The notes under the pieces are model-generated. The model saw only the letters and a program-made list of their open reading frames with translations, was not told the DNA's origin and searched no databases. From Drosophila persimilis (Eukaryota > Arthropoda > Insecta > Diptera > Drosophilidae): a stretch of 64,000 bases of DNA. The stretch spans positions 806,001 to 870,000 of the forward strand of contig NW_020825327.1 in NCBI RefSeq assembly GCF_003286085.1, given 5' to 3'. Below, in pieces: positions 24,285 to 35,658 of the stretch. The translations under genes and the position numbers were made by a program. The stretch's first letter is position 1. The number at the start of each line of letters is the position of its first letter.

Positions 24285-25246
24285 TGCTGTGGCCTCAACT
24301 CTACATTTATACCCGATACTTAGTCTCCTTCTTTGAACGAAAAAAGCGCTTGCGAGAGAGACAGAGACAGCGTAGCCACTGCAAATAGTTTTGCTCCTTT
24401 TGGTTATAAAAATGATCTGGTCTGATCCAGATTCGGCTATTTGGTAGATATGGTCATTCTCCATTTTCCCGTATCTTCAAAATTGTGCATGCCAAAGATT
24501 CTCGGTCTTTGTGGGGGCGGAAGGGGCCGGGCGAAAGTTTGAAATACACTTGTAATGGTGAGATCCAGCAGGAGTGTGGATATCAAAATCGGTTGATTTA
24601 GTTGTTATAGTCTCTGAGATCTGTGAATGGGGTGGAGTGAAATTTCGAAATCACAGGAAAGTGAATTCAAAATTTGGTTGCTATAGCTCCTATAGTTTCT
24701 GAGATATAGACGCTCACTTTTAGGGATAGACAAAGCCGACCATGAAATGTGTGTGTTGGAGACAGAGCGAGAGAGAATGAAATTGTTTTCTTCGTTCGGG
24801 CTATAAAAATAATACGATCTGGTTCAGATTCTATTGTCTAGAAGATATAGTCATTCCCTACGATTCTGCGTTTCTCGTTTTCTCGTATCTTTGAAATTGT
24901 GGATGCCACAGATTTTCGCTCTTTGTGGGGGCGGAAGTGGGCGGAGCAAAGTTTTGAAATATACTTGTAACAGTGACATATCACAGAATTCGGAATATAA
25001 AAAGTCGTTTCTCTAGCTGGTACAGTCTCTGAGCACTAGGCGCTCATAGGGACGGGCAGACGGACGGACAGACGGACGGACGGACATACAAACATGGCTC
25101 AATCGACTCGGCTATTGATGCTGATCAAGAATATATATGTATATACTTTATGAGGTCGGAAACGCTTCCTTCTGGACGTTACACACATCCATTTTCACCA
25201 TAAATCTTATATACCCCTATACTCATTTTGAGTATCGGGTATAAAA
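24285..25246 (+). mobile_element. SGM/DINE-1 (Helitron-related) element, near full length
   Basis: Runs from 'aactctacatttatacccga' to the end gagtatcgggtataaaa. Internally it has the typical words gatctggtctgatccagattc, ctttgtgggggcggaag, 'gacggacagacggacggacg' and tattgatgctgatcaagaata. It is about 960 bp and non-coding. A near-duplicated internal block (24420-24560 and 24830-24970) is part of the element. It starts only 100 bp upstream of the first visible Cep164 exon, on the antisense strand, so it probably lies in an intron or in place of the 5' part of the gene. Confidence 0.85.
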
Positions 25247-25455
25247 AAACGAGGGTGAACATTGTGAGTCGCAGCTACTGCCACGATAATTAAGCGCTTT
25301 GCGTAGCCACTGAATAAATAACATCACGTTGCTCTTGCTCTTATGGTCTCATAGAGCTAGAAGTCAAACAAGACGGACGGGCGGACGAACAGACATGGCT
25401 TTATTGACTCGGTTATTAATGCTAATCAAGAATATGTGTGACCTCCATCTATGGC
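25247..25455 (+). mobile_element. Second, internally deleted SGM/DINE-1 copy
   Basis: It follows the previous copy directly. gggtgaacattgtgagtcgc resembles the start of the copy at 38251, and gacggacgggcggacgaac plus ctcggttattaatgctaatcaag resembles the inner end. Most of the middle is missing. Confidence 0.65.
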
Positions 25456-25490
25456 GGCGATGAATTTTTTTATTTTATCTTAATTATGAA

Positions 25491-25588
25491 GTCTAGAGTA
25501 AGTTAGGCTAGGGCAAAGCGGGAGCGCAATAAAAGCTCGCTCTCTCGCTCTTAGCGAATTCGCCCCGCTTTGCCACCGTAGGTTAGCT
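25491..25588 (+). repeat. Left arm of a ~98-bp inverted repeat
   Basis: It matches the reverse complement of 28932-29030 at about nine of ten positions. Its middle holds a GAGA-like gctcgctctctcgctc word. Weaker similarity continues inward (ggaaaaactcttctaa near 25686 against the reverse complement of about 28815-28840). The two arms enclose a decayed BEL element. Confidence 0.8.
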
Positions 25589-26029
25589 AGTATAAGGGAT
25601 TGAAAGAGATCGAACACATTCATTTTCGCCCCGCCAAATAAGTACTTAAATTACAGTCATCGAAAGTTTTCGGTGATTTTCGTTTGGAAAAACTCTTCTA
25701 ATTTTTCATGGCGTCCCCGGGTGGACTGTAAATTTAATTATAGGCAATAACAATAAATGACAGTGACACAAGAAATTGCAGTCTATGCAAACATAATAGT
25801 GTGTGTCCAACCAATCATTTTGCATAATATCATCGCGTCGGTCGCAGTTGGATTTAAAGATCCAAAAGAGGAATCAGAGGTATTTGTGCGGAAAGTTGAA
25901 GGCTGAGCAAAAGATATTCAGATCTTTCTGTGAAGTGTCTTGTGCTGAAAACATCTCACATCGCTTTCAATTTTGGTTACATGGATCCAAAACATCGTTT
26001 CTCTAGGTCTTATAGTCTTTGAGCATTAG
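25589..26029. other. Spacer between inverted repeat and BEL-3 remnant
   Basis: Non-coding. The first ~130 bp show weak inverted similarity to 28815-28930. A segment near 25981-26015 (tttctctaggtcttatagtctttgagcattagac) resembles the SGM/DINE-1 core. No gene was seen. Confidence 0.4.
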
Positions 26030-27683
26030 ACATCGTGCCTCTCTGATGAAGCATTAGGAAAAATAAAGGCGTTCCAAGTCACCAAGGCAAATTATGAAAA
26101 CGCCATGGCTGGCCTAAAACGAGAATATGACAACGATTATTTGATTTTCACGAATAATATTTCCTCATTGTTCAATCTGCCGAGAATATCGCATCCATCT
26201 GAATCGTCTCTAAGAAATCTAATCGATACTGTTTACCGATCGTTACTGTCGATCAGAGACTATACAAAAATTTCGAATGCAATGCTCATTCATCTCATTT
26301 TGAACAGAGTCGACCCAGTGACGAAACAAAAGTGGGATGAACAGCTTACTTATGAGAAGTTGCCGTTTTGGTCCGACTTTGAGAAAGTCTTGAATCGTCG
26401 ATACCAGCATCAGTCTGCTGAAGAATCGACGAAGCCAAGACACGACAAAGTCATGCCAAGCAAGCAACATTCGCAGTTCTTCCACTTCCACCAGCAGAAG
26501 AACTAAGCAAGCTTGTAGCTATTGCAATTCAGGAGACCATGTAGTGCCTCTCTCGGAGAGGCAAATTTTCGAGTTTGCCAAGTCGGCATCCTTAATGCTT
26601 GATTGTTTGCGAAAACGCCACGCTGCTGTAAAATGCAAAGCCAATAAATGTCGAGTGTGCAACCGCTCACATCATACATTATTGCATCGATACACAATGT
26701 CGGCTAATAGTCTCGCGTTGCCACCTGCATGCGACAGCGTTGGACAGGGTAATTCTGACTACGTCGATCGTAAGCGTCCGAACTAAGAGCGGTGAACACA
26801 TTTTGGCCAGAGCTCTCTACACACAGTGGGGAAGTCGCGAATAAATGGTAGTGAGTTCTCCCTTGAGTTTTGGATCCTAAAATCAAATTCAGGTTATCAC
26901 CCTGACCAGTGAGTGAATGTTACTGACTGGCGAATCAAAGAGAACCTTCCACTGGCAGACCCATATTTCTACAAGCCACAAAGAATAGATATTCTAATTG
27001 GAGTAGAATTGAATTATTATTATTAGCTGTTGGTCAAATTAATCAGGGTCCCGACTTTCCAACTCGTCAGAAAACCCTTCTTGGTTGGGTTGTGTCGGGA
27101 AAATGTGTTTCAAGGAGTTCTGCTCCTCAAATTACAAACAGTTTGAGTTGCAGTGAAGAGTTGCTAGTATCCACCGATAGGACCTTAAAAAAGTTTTGGT
27201 CACTGGATGAAATGCCATCTACCAAGAAAATTGTCACACCTGAGCACAAGTTATGCGAAGAACACTATCGTAAGACGACTCAGGTACTATCATCAGGTCG
27301 GCTCGAAGTAAGGCTCCCGTTTAAATCAGATCTTAATTGTTTAGGCAGCTCCTTTGAGGTTGCTAAACGGCGGTTTTTTTCGCTCGAAAGAAAATTGCAG
27401 CGTGACCCTGAGTTAAAGAAAATGTACTTGAAATTCATGGAAGAGTACCTCTCCTTAGGTCATATGTCTTCTACAGACAATACGATTCCTTCTAATCCAC
27501 ACTACGTAATCCCTCATCAGAATGATATTCTGATGGTGGGACCAACCATTCAAGAGTAATTATACTCGACACTGCTGCGTATCCGTCTGCACAGGTGTGA
27601 CCTGACTGCCGATGTTAAAAAGATGTATCGTCAAGTGATGATGAACGAAGGGAATCGGCAGTTTTAAATCATAGTGTGGAGAA

Positions 27684-27694
27684 GAGACCCTTCT
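27684..27694 (+). repeat. Target site duplication, left copy (gagacccttct)
   Basis: 11 bp, perfectly repeated at 28109-28119, flanking the jockey-clade insertion. Confidence 0.9.
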
Positions 27695-28108
27695 TTTTGT
27701 TTTTTTTTTTTTTTTTTTTTTTTGTTAAGCGTTGAATCCGTACATTGCATATATCGTATCTTAACAACCCAGGTAAATAGTATTAAGGAGACCAAACCTA
27801 TTGCTTTATGCAAGAGGGCTTATCGAGATATAATATAGTATAGTATATAGTAATAATAAAAAAAAAGTAATATTATAATATTGGGAGGGAAACTTAGAGT
27901 TGGCCAATAGTTTTGGCAAAACCCAATCTCTTCAACCGCCTCAAAGGCCTGGCAGGTAGTAATCGTCTGGCGAGCATACTATGGTGTCTAATTAGCCTGT
28001 CACTGTATCTGCTGGTGTGCCTTCCAATCTGCTCCTCTACTGTATGCAGATTCAAATCCCGATGTAGGGTGGAGCCGCGCACGTACCAAGGGCAGTTCGT
28101 TATTTGCC
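27695..28108 (-). mobile_element. 5'-truncated jockey-clade LINE, 414 bp, with poly(A) and 11-bp target duplication
   Basis: On the minus strand the insert encodes the last residues of a jockey-type RT (NCPWYVRGSTLHRDLNLHTV, then RLKRLGFAKTIGQL and a stop). A 3' UTR of about 200 bp and a run of about 24 A follow (seen as T at 27700-27723). The direct repeat gagacccttct flanks it at 27684-27694 and 28109-28119. Removing the insert and one repeat rejoins the BEL-3 RT reading (RRDPSESLKLCKLNTVTYG). Poly(A), 5' truncation and a variable-length target duplication are the marks of target-primed reverse transcription. Confidence 0.9.
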
Positions 28109-28119
28109 GAGACCCTTCT
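28109..28119 (+). repeat. Target site duplication, right copy (gagacccttct)
   Basis: Partner of 27684-27694. Confidence 0.9.
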
Positions 28120-28345
28120 GAATCTTTGAAATTATGCAAGCTCAACACTGTAACCTATGGGAGTGAACCAGCCCCATTCTTAGCTATCCGGTGTTTGAAA
28201 AGGTTGCAGGAGCATAGGCTTAACAAACTAGATTGGGATGAGTCGATCCCGCTGCATTTAGAAACAGCGTGTAATAGGTTTAAAAATACACTGTCTCAAT
28301 TGGAAGACATATGCATATCTCGGTTTGTGTGTTCCGATCCGATGT

Positions 28346-28931
28346 CACCGGTTCACCGGTTACGTCACAAAAAACATAAGTCTTTTTTGAGGTAGGGCTA
28401 GAAAATTGCAAAACTCTACGAATTGGGTAGAACTATCTGTATAACATTTTTTTTGCCAATATATGAAGCGCTAATTTTTCAAGTTATTAAATGCAAAAAC
28501 ATCTAATGTTACATCTTAATGTTGATCTAATGTTAGTCCGAGGTAACTGAAACACTTTAAAAATATACCATTAACCGATATTGGGCAAATTTTATATGAT
28601 TTTTTAGATAGTTTAACATGTAAAAAACACTCTAACTACAAATATGTATCAAGAATAATCCTTCTTATGGGAAATAACGGAAAATGAAAACATGACTACA
28701 AAAATACTAAAATATACTGAAAAAGTGAACTTTGGCTTGCTTTAATAGGTTTATACGAAAAACTGCCAATAGCTATGGTTCTAACGAATGCAAAAGTGTA
28801 TTGATCATCACGGGTGAAATTTTAGAATAGTTTTTCTAAATATGAAATACCAAAAACTTTGGGTGGCGTGCGTTCGTTTTCAATAGATTTTGGCGACTCC
28901 TCTATATACAAACAATTTCGTTTAAGCGTAT
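28346..28931. other. AT-rich spacer
   Basis: No gene. 28625-28770 is weakly similar to 19310-19450, and 28815-28931 is the weak inner part of the right inverted repeat. Confidence 0.4.
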
Positions 28932-29030
28932 CTTACCTACGGTGGCAAAGCGGAGCGAATCCGCCAAGAGCGAGAGAGCGAGCTTTTATTACGCTTCCGC
29001 TTTGCCCTAGCATAACTTACACTAGACTTA
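28932..29030 (-). repeat. Right arm of a ~98-bp inverted repeat
   Basis: Inverted partner of 25491-25588, with the core agcgagagagcgagc and flanking gcaaagcgg and ccgctttgcc words. Each arm is itself partly palindromic (gcaaagcgg...ccgctttgc). Confidence 0.8.
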
Positions 29031-29914
29031 ATCAAATTCGATCCTAATATTATTCTAATACACATTATAAGCCAAATGGCGCTACAAGGGGGAATATTTT
29101 GAAAAACAATAAAGCCATTTTAACTTAAAAGTTTTGCTTCTTATTTACTATTCCCGAAATATAAACAGCAGCCCTCGTACACATCAATTATACATATATC
29201 AATTGGCTAAATTTTAAAAATAATATCTGGACAAAAGTATACGGAAATCTGTATTTGCTGGACTTTTAATCATTTTTGTCATGGTGGACATTTTGGTGAA
29301 AGAGCCCATATAATAAATTTCGCGGCGAAAGTTAGATTTCTTTTTAGTTTTTCCATCTTTATTTGTCAAAATAAAAAAAAAACTAAAAAGATTGTAAACA
29401 TTGGAAAGTAAAAATCTGGAATATTTTCCTGGAAATTAAAGCTGAAAACCTGGCGTGGCTTTGTTTCTTCATTATGCAATTTTAAAAAGTAGTTCAAGAA
29501 GGACGTAGACTGAACTAACTAGAACTTTTGAATTAACGAGAAAACGTACTACCGTTAGCAATTAAATGATCTTACGAAATCTAAAGGAATTGCGATTATA
29601 CAGCTTGCTTGGCATAACCTTATATGGCTTTGGCATCGTCCGTTATCGTATCGGTCATATTTACTAAAGACTCTAGCTCGGGCCAGGCTGTCAAATCTCT
29701 ACTTGGAAGCTCTTAATTGTTAATAATGCTTCAACAGAAAAAATGAGAAATCAAATGATTCGGTTTTTCGAAAAATGTTATCAAAATTTCGGTTCTGTCA
29801 CAGAATACCAAAACAACCGATTTCCAACTTTACTTATATACTCTATACTCAGTCAGTATATATACTGATCAATGTAACCTATGCAAAGATTTTAAATGTA
29901 ATTATATGTAAGCG
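29031..29914. other. AT-rich spacer without recognisable features
   Basis: Only short chance frames were found. I looked for the missing Cep164 first exon on the minus strand here and did not recognise it. Confidence 0.5.
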
Positions 29915-30165
29915 CCGGAACTGGTAACGGAGCTGATGATTGCTTTTTCTTCCTCTGTCTTTTGCGAGGTAATGCAGTGTCTAGCGAAGGCAATAGTCTT
30001 CTCGAACACATGTCGGAAAACGCTAAACATGGCAATGGTTAGATGTGCCTGGACAGCGAGTCGGATGCAACTAGGTTATAGCAACCCAAACGTCGGTGGG
30101 AAACGTGACTGCTACCACCGGCGGGCATGGGAGGAGCAATCCTTTCTGCTTTTTTTTCCTTTTGT
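29915..30165 (+). mobile_element. LOA-clade LINE fragment
   Basis: Shares gaggtaatgcagtgtctagc, ggcaatggttagatgtgcctgg and aacccaaacgtcggtgggaaa with the LOA-type element at 58485-58780 (there gaggtaaagcagtgtctagc and aatccaaacgtcggtggaaaa). Short, non-coding remnant just upstream of the BEL-4 LTR. Confidence 0.65.
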
Positions 30166-30199
30166 TTTGCACAAACACCTGATGTTTTCATAAAAAAAT

Positions 30200-30672
30200 T
30201 GTTGGGTCAAGCAGCTTAAATATTGTATATTATTGCCAGTGGTGCGGCCCAAAGGAAATGCCATTTGTTGTTGTCATTTCCAACGCCAACTGTAAAGATC
30301 ATTTGTTACCGCATATGCATATGCAGCAGAATTCTTTCATCTCCTCATATCTCAATCTCTCGTACTCGGCTTAGCAGCGGCCCCGAGCATCACTAGCGCT
30401 CTAGGTATATCCTACTCTCTCGCTCGCGTCTATGCTTGCTGCATAGGGCCCGGAAATTTGGCCCTTCAGCCCTTGCATTTTTCAGTCTTGAGCTAATCGT
30501 CGCAGCTATTAGATTAAGATCCTCGCATCATTCGTTCGCCCAATCACCCTCATATGTGCATACGCGATAAGTTGGTCTACTTATGCAAATAAATTGTGAA
30601 TTATATACAATCTCTCGACTTTCATTAAATTCAAAATTGCAACAGTTATTAAAAACGCTTAATAGCTTAACA
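30200..30672 (+). repeat. BEL-4 5' LTR, 473 bp
   Basis: Begins tgttgggtcaagcagctt and ends aatagcttaaca, directly followed by a primer site. It matches the 3' LTR at 35659-35940 over both ends. The flanking 5 bases are aaaat (30195-30199), compared with aatat after the 3' LTR, a possible decayed target duplication. Confidence 0.88.
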
Positions 30673-30674
30673 TT

Positions 30675-30692
30675 TGGTGACCCTGACGTGAT
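30675..30692 (+). promoter_or_regulatory. BEL-4 primer binding site
   Basis: tggtgaccctgacgtgat lies just inside the 5' LTR, and nearly the same site occurs in BEL-1 and BEL-2. Minus-strand DNA synthesis would start here. Confidence 0.75.
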
Positions 30693-31035
30693 TGTGCAAT
30701 AAATAATCTATCTGTGCAATCACAAACTAATATAGCATTCAAAGGTCTAAACTAATAGCCACCTCTACCAGTGTCGCCGACCACATAAGTTATCCATACA
30801 TATATACACCGGCCTCCCCTGCATATTCAGTAGTGCACGTAGCTGTTGCCTTGCGCTTCTCTTTTCGGTCATCTTCCCGCAAGAAACGTTTCTTACACCG
30901 GTCGCCTTTGTATATACAGTTCGTACATAGCTGTTCGCTTGCTGGGCTCGGTTCTTGTCGTGTATTGCTCGTGTTACTCTTTGCGATCATCTTCCCTCTA
31001 GAGACGTTGGTCTCCCTACTAACGCTGCCGCTACC

Positions 31036-32268
31036 ATGAAAATTAATGCTGCTAACGAAATTCCAATGACCAGTGAGCCAAACAGGCCGTCTTTTTTGAA
31101 GCTTAAGTCAACGGAATTGTGCGAGAAAATTAAAAGGTTAGTTACCGCCTGGCAAAATGAGTCGAAGGACTGTGACTACTACATGCTCGTGGTAAAGCAA
31201 GAGCAGGTCGAGAAGTTGATCGGCTAATTTCAGATGTTTCACGGCGAGCTTATGGAATTGGATCGAAGCGAAGTTCTCAGCGGACTGTGTAAAATTTTTG
31301 AGTCACTTGCCAGCGCGCTGAAGGCGGCGATTATGAGGGAAATGGCTAAGAGTGGCGGCCGCATGCCGTTTCATTCTACCTTGGCTGGAGGAAACACTAC
31401 GGTTGAGTTTGCCGGCTCGCAATTTCTACCTCACCGTAGACAAGTACCATCCCTGCCTCCTATACAATTGCCGACGTTTAGCGGCGGGTATGCGAACTGG
31501 ACGGACTTCTATTCAATGTTTGCCACCATCATCGACAGCCATCCGGACTTAACAAACATAGAAAAGCTCCAGCATTTGCGTTCCTGTCTGTGGGATTCGA
31601 CATTGGAGACTGTTCGGTCGCTGGAAATCTCAGATGGCAATTATGCTGTGTCATTAGATTTGTTGGAAAACAGATTCAATAATTGGCGATTGATCTTTCA
31701 GGCACACATCAATGAGATCTTGGCGCTCCAGGCTGTGGAACCTGGGTCAGTGGTCATGCTTCGGGAGCTTTCAGACAAGTTCAATTCACATATGCGCGCG
31801 CTCCAGGGTTGGGGCACCACTGAGCAGATCGCAGGATGCATCGTAGTGCAGGAGCTTCTCCGAAAACTGGATCCAGCGAGCCAAGAGAAGTGGGAGGAAC
31901 GATTCAACGACCCCGCATTCGCAAACTTAATTCCGTCGTGGGAATCTATGGCCTCGTTCTTGGAGCAGCGATGCAGATCATTGGAGACGATGGACTTTTC
32001 TATGGCAAGCTATGCGTTGTGCAATCAGGTGGGCAGAAGTAGAACAACGAACCAAACCGTAGCACGCTGCGCGCTGTGCAACGATGGTGCTCACGAGGTC
32101 CAGCAATGTCAGAAGGTTAAAGCGCTGTCCCCCACAAATCACCATAAAGAAGCCAAGCGGCTTTCCCTGTGTATAAATTATCTCAGACAAGGCATCGATT
32201 ACTTCAGTGAACCTCGAGCAAATGTCGTACCTGCGGGGCAGACACCATATCCTCCTCCATTTTGGTAG
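31036..32268 (+). pseudogene. BEL-4 gag, broken by an in-frame stop
   Basis: ATG at 31036 opens a frame that stops at TAA (31225-31227) and continues in the same frame from 31228 to 32268. The gag domain of BEL elements is clear (LPTFSGGYANWTDFYSMFAT, then LQHLRSCLWDSTLETVRSLE). It lines up with BEL-1 gag (VPKFSGGYVEFSDFMAMFKS). The first zinc-knuckle region is decayed (CALCNDGAHEVQQC), and the expected next knuckle (CFNCLKPGH) reads CINYLRQGI. It would package element RNA if intact. Confidence 0.85.
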
Positions 32269-35200
32269 CCCTGAAGATATCGCAGTCCAAGTGAAATCAG
32301 CGAAGTGTACTCCATCCGTTTAAAAGGTCCCTCTTTGATGGTCTCTCGCGCTCGGGCCGTAGCAGCTGAGGATAATAGTTCAGAGGACCGGCTTGAGGTT
32401 CCAGAGGTTCTGGGGGGTAGAAAATTGCATCGAACCAATTGTAAAGGCTACCACAGAAGGGCTAGATTGTGAAGCACACTTTGTCCAGCATTTCCGTCGA
32501 TTACATAAAGGCTATTATTGTGTTCGTCTGCCAGCTAAATATAATTTGGATCTCCTTGGAGAATTTACAATCAACCGCTTCGTAGATTCCTGACTCTTGA
32601 GAGAAAGTTAGTTCGTCGCACTGATGTTAAATCTCAGCATTCATAAAGTAATACCTTGATTAAGGCCATATGTCTCAGGTTACTGCCCAGTCAATGGGCA
32701 ATTGCTGTTATTTTTTGCCTCACCATTGCGTCATGAAGGAAGATAGTTCTACGACCAAGCTTCGCGTCGTTTTTGATGGATCCGCTTCAACCTCATCTGG
32801 ATATTCCCTGAACGACTTTTTAATGGCTGGTCCCGTAATGCAACCCAAACTGTTTCATATTCTTGCTCGATTTCGGTAATACGCCGTTGCGGTTACGGGA
32901 GATATCTGTAAGATGTATCGTTGTGTATGAGTCTCGACCGAGGATAGCAACTTGCAGTGTATTCTGTGGATAAACTCCAGGGAAGAAGACTTGCGTGTGT
33001 TTCAATTGGACACCGTTACTTATGGGACGAAGGCTACCTCCTATTTATCTGTGCGAGCGATGCATCAGTTGGCAATGGACGAGCAGATGGCGTTTCCAGT
33101 TGGAGCTGAAATCCTTCGCCGTGACTTCTACGTGGATGACTTGATATCTGGAGCCAGCTCTCAGGAGGAGGCTATCCGAATTCGTGAGCAAACTACTGGA
33201 ATTTTGTCTAGAGGTCAGTTCAGATTGAGGAAATGGTGTTCGAACGTCCGTGCTGTGCTGGATGGAGTTCCGGAAGAGGACAAGGAAACATTTTTGAAGT
33301 TCGACGATGGCAGCCATGTGACTAAAACTTTAGGACTTGCGTGGGATCCGGTTTCTGATCTACTATTATTTTCGTTCTCGGCCCTTCAATCTTCTTTGAA
33401 TTCCTGCAGGCGCTCTGTTTTGTCATCCATAGCGCGATTCTACGATCCTCTCGGACTAGCTGGTCCCTTAAATACTAAATCCAAAATCGTTCTCCAACGT
33501 TTGTGCCAAGAGAAGTTGTCCTGGGATGAAAGCCTTCCAGTCGCACTGAACACCGAGTGGCAGGAAATATGCACCAGTTTTGGTCAGATTCGTCGACTTG
33601 AATTTCCTCGGCTTGTACTCCTTCCAGACTCTACGCTGGAAATTCACGGATTTTGCGATGCCAGCATCGAGGCTTATGGTGCATGCATTTATGTCGTGTC
33701 CAAGGGTCAGCATTCCAGCAGTCACTTACTTTGTGCCAAATCTCGTGTGGCTCCTTTGAAGACACTTGGAGCGGAGTTGCTGGCTAGGCTCATATCTGAG
33801 GTAGCTGGAATGAATGTATTCAAGGAAAGGTGTTACTGTTGGTGTGATTCTGCCGTTGCGCTCTCTTGGATTCGGGACGAGCCGTCAAGATTTAATATTT
33901 TTGTTGCAAATAGAGTGTCAACGATTCAGGAAATGACCGAAAAAATGGAATGGCGCTATGTTCCCACAGCTTTAAACCCAGCCGACATTCTGTCTCGAGG
34001 GGCTCATCCGACTGAGCTGAATGAGTCACCTCTTTGGGCTCATGGTCCTCCATTTCTTTGCGGCTCCTCAGATGACTGGCCACCCACTGTGCTACCTGAT
34101 AAGCCAGCCGTTGAACTTCGTCGGAAGGCTCTTCTGGTCAAATCGCCCTACATGGACATTATTGCTGATTCCAAGTATGCGAATTCATTTGCTTCTTTGC
34201 AACGCGTTTTCGGATACATTCACAAGTTTTGCAACCGAATTCGGTGCCCCGGACTCACTGTCTCAGACATTGAACATGGAACCCAGGTATTGCTACGACT
34301 AGTCCAGCGTACTCAGCTATGGGAGGACATGAAGTCACTGCGGGCAAAGGGAGCAGTCTCCTCATCGAGCTCAATCGCATCGTTATCGCCATTCATGGAT
34401 CAGTTTGGACTTCTCAGGGTAGATGGTCGACTGAAAAACTCTTCGTTGGATTTTGATGGCCGTCATCCAACCATCTTGGCCAGCAGCCATCCACTGACTC
34501 TTGCAATAATCTCCCATTTTCATGAGCGGAATCTGCACGCTGGTCCTCGAGCTTTGCTTGGACTAATTCGATCCCAATATTAGCCTATTGGGGGGAGGAA
34601 GACGGTAAACAAGGCAGTAAACAAGTGCGTAAGATGCTTTCGACTGAAGCCCAGGGTATTGGAGCAGATTATGGCGGATCTTCCAAAGGAGCGGCTCGAT
34701 GGTTCTCATGCCTTTGAAATCCCAGGCGTGGACTTCTGTGGGCCGTTTTTCCACAAACCGGAGGCACGCAACAAGGCTCCAATCAAGTGCTACGTCTGCG
34801 TCTTCATTTGTTTCGCTATCAAGGCTGTTCATCTGTAGCTTATAAAGGACTTATCCACAGTTGCTTTTCTACACGGACTAAAGCGCTTCATATGTACCAG
34901 ACCAAAGCCGCGGCAAATTTGGTCAGACAACGCAACAAATTTTGTCGGCGCTAAGAATGAGCTCATGGAGTTAAAGCGCCTGGTCCTCAGCGATGACCAT
35001 CAGAAGGCTCTGCTGGATTTTTGCTTGGTCGAGGCTATGGACTGGCATTTCATTCCTCCGCGCTCCTCTCATTTTGGTGGTCTATGGGAGGCTGCAGTGA
35101 AGACGGCCAAGTACCACTTCTACCGTGCGATAGGCGACTCGGTTCTTGGATTTGACGAGCTGCGGACGCTGTTGTGCCACATCACGGCAGTGATTAATTC

Positions 35201-35656
35201 AAGACCTTTAGTTTCAATTTCAGAGAGCCCTGCCGATCTAGATGTTTTAACTCCGGCACATTTCTTGAATGGTGGCCCTCCTTCTTTGTTCGCTGAGCCT
35301 GACGTCACGCGGCTAAACTTCGATCGCCTGGACGGCTGACAGCGCGTTTCGTATCTGCAGCAGCTCTTTTGGTCCCGGTGGAAGGAGGAGTACATTACGT
35401 CACTGCAGCAGCGCTCAAAGTGGCGCACTGCGAAGCCTAGTTTAGCAGTCGGAGATTTGGTTCTTATCAAGGATGAGAATCTTCCTCCCATGAAGTGGCC
35501 GCTGGCGAGAGTGGTAGAGCTTTTGCCTGGACGAGATGGCGTTTCCCGCGTTGCTGTGCTGAAGACATCATCTGGAATCATCAAGCGCGCCGTCAACAAG
35601 CTGTGCCTGCTGCCCCTCAAAGATGCTGTTGAAAGTCAGGCTTCCGACGGGGGGAG
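32269..35656 (+). pseudogene. BEL-4 pol (protease remnant, RT, RNase H, integrase), nonsense-ridden
   Basis: The protease part is mostly lost. RT is visible from about 32390 (VENCIEPIV, KLRVVFDGSASTSSGYSLND), through VTGDICKMYRC near 32900, to the catalytic FYVDDLISG near 33135. The RNase H-like part follows (EIHGFCDASIEAYGACIYVV). Integrase lies at about 34580-35340 (WSDNATNFVGA near 34920; HFGGLWEAAVKTAKYHF), followed by a C-terminal domain (MKWPLARVVELLPGRDGV). The longest open stretch is 32952-34583. Stops at 32877, 32928, 34581, 34836 and 35337 are mostly single-base nonsense changes. At 34581 and 35337 a Trp codon became TAG or TGA. Compared with BEL-1 it is an older relative. Confidence 0.88.
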
Positions 35657-35658
35657 TA
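35647..35658 (+). promoter_or_regulatory. BEL-4 polypurine tract
   Basis: A gggggg-containing purine run sits directly before the 3' LTR, where plus-strand synthesis would be primed. BEL-1 has the same arrangement at 57141-57151. Confidence 0.75.

Larger units (their letters stand above)
26030..28345 (+). pseudogene. BEL/Pao element BEL-3, decayed gag-pol, no LTRs seen
   Basis: Ordered fragments of a BEL polyprotein. Gag is at 26040-26506 (LKREYDNDYLIFTNNISSLF, then ILNRVDPVTKQKWDEQL). Zinc-knuckle remnants follow at 26508-26700 (CSYCNSGDH, then CKANKCRVCNRSHHTLLHRY). A protease-linked region is at about 26920-27080 (TDWRIKENLPLADPYFYKPQ, then RIDILIGVEL). The RT entry is at 27092-27559 (FWSLDEMP, then AKRRFFSLERKLQRDPELKK). 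RT continues at about 27600-27690 and again from 28120 (LCKLNTVTYGSEPAPFLA), with a late piece NKLDWDESIPLHLETA. Many stops and frameshifts are present. A LINE insertion at 27695-28108 splits the RT. It is more diverged than the other BEL copies here and so is likely the oldest. Confidence 0.82.

Noticed and set aside
24240..24464. 74-codon minus-strand frame just upstream of Cep164, possible first exon
   Set aside because: Its translation is the antisense of the SGM/DINE-1 copy (the same frame style recurs in other copies), and it has no similarity to the Cep164 N-terminus.
25491..25588. Inverted repeat arms as LTRs of BEL-3
   Set aside because: LTRs must be direct repeats and border a primer site; these are inverted and no primer site adjoins.
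27700..27723. T24 run as a simple microsatellite
   Set aside because: It is the poly(A) tail of a minus-strand LINE with an 11-bp target duplication.
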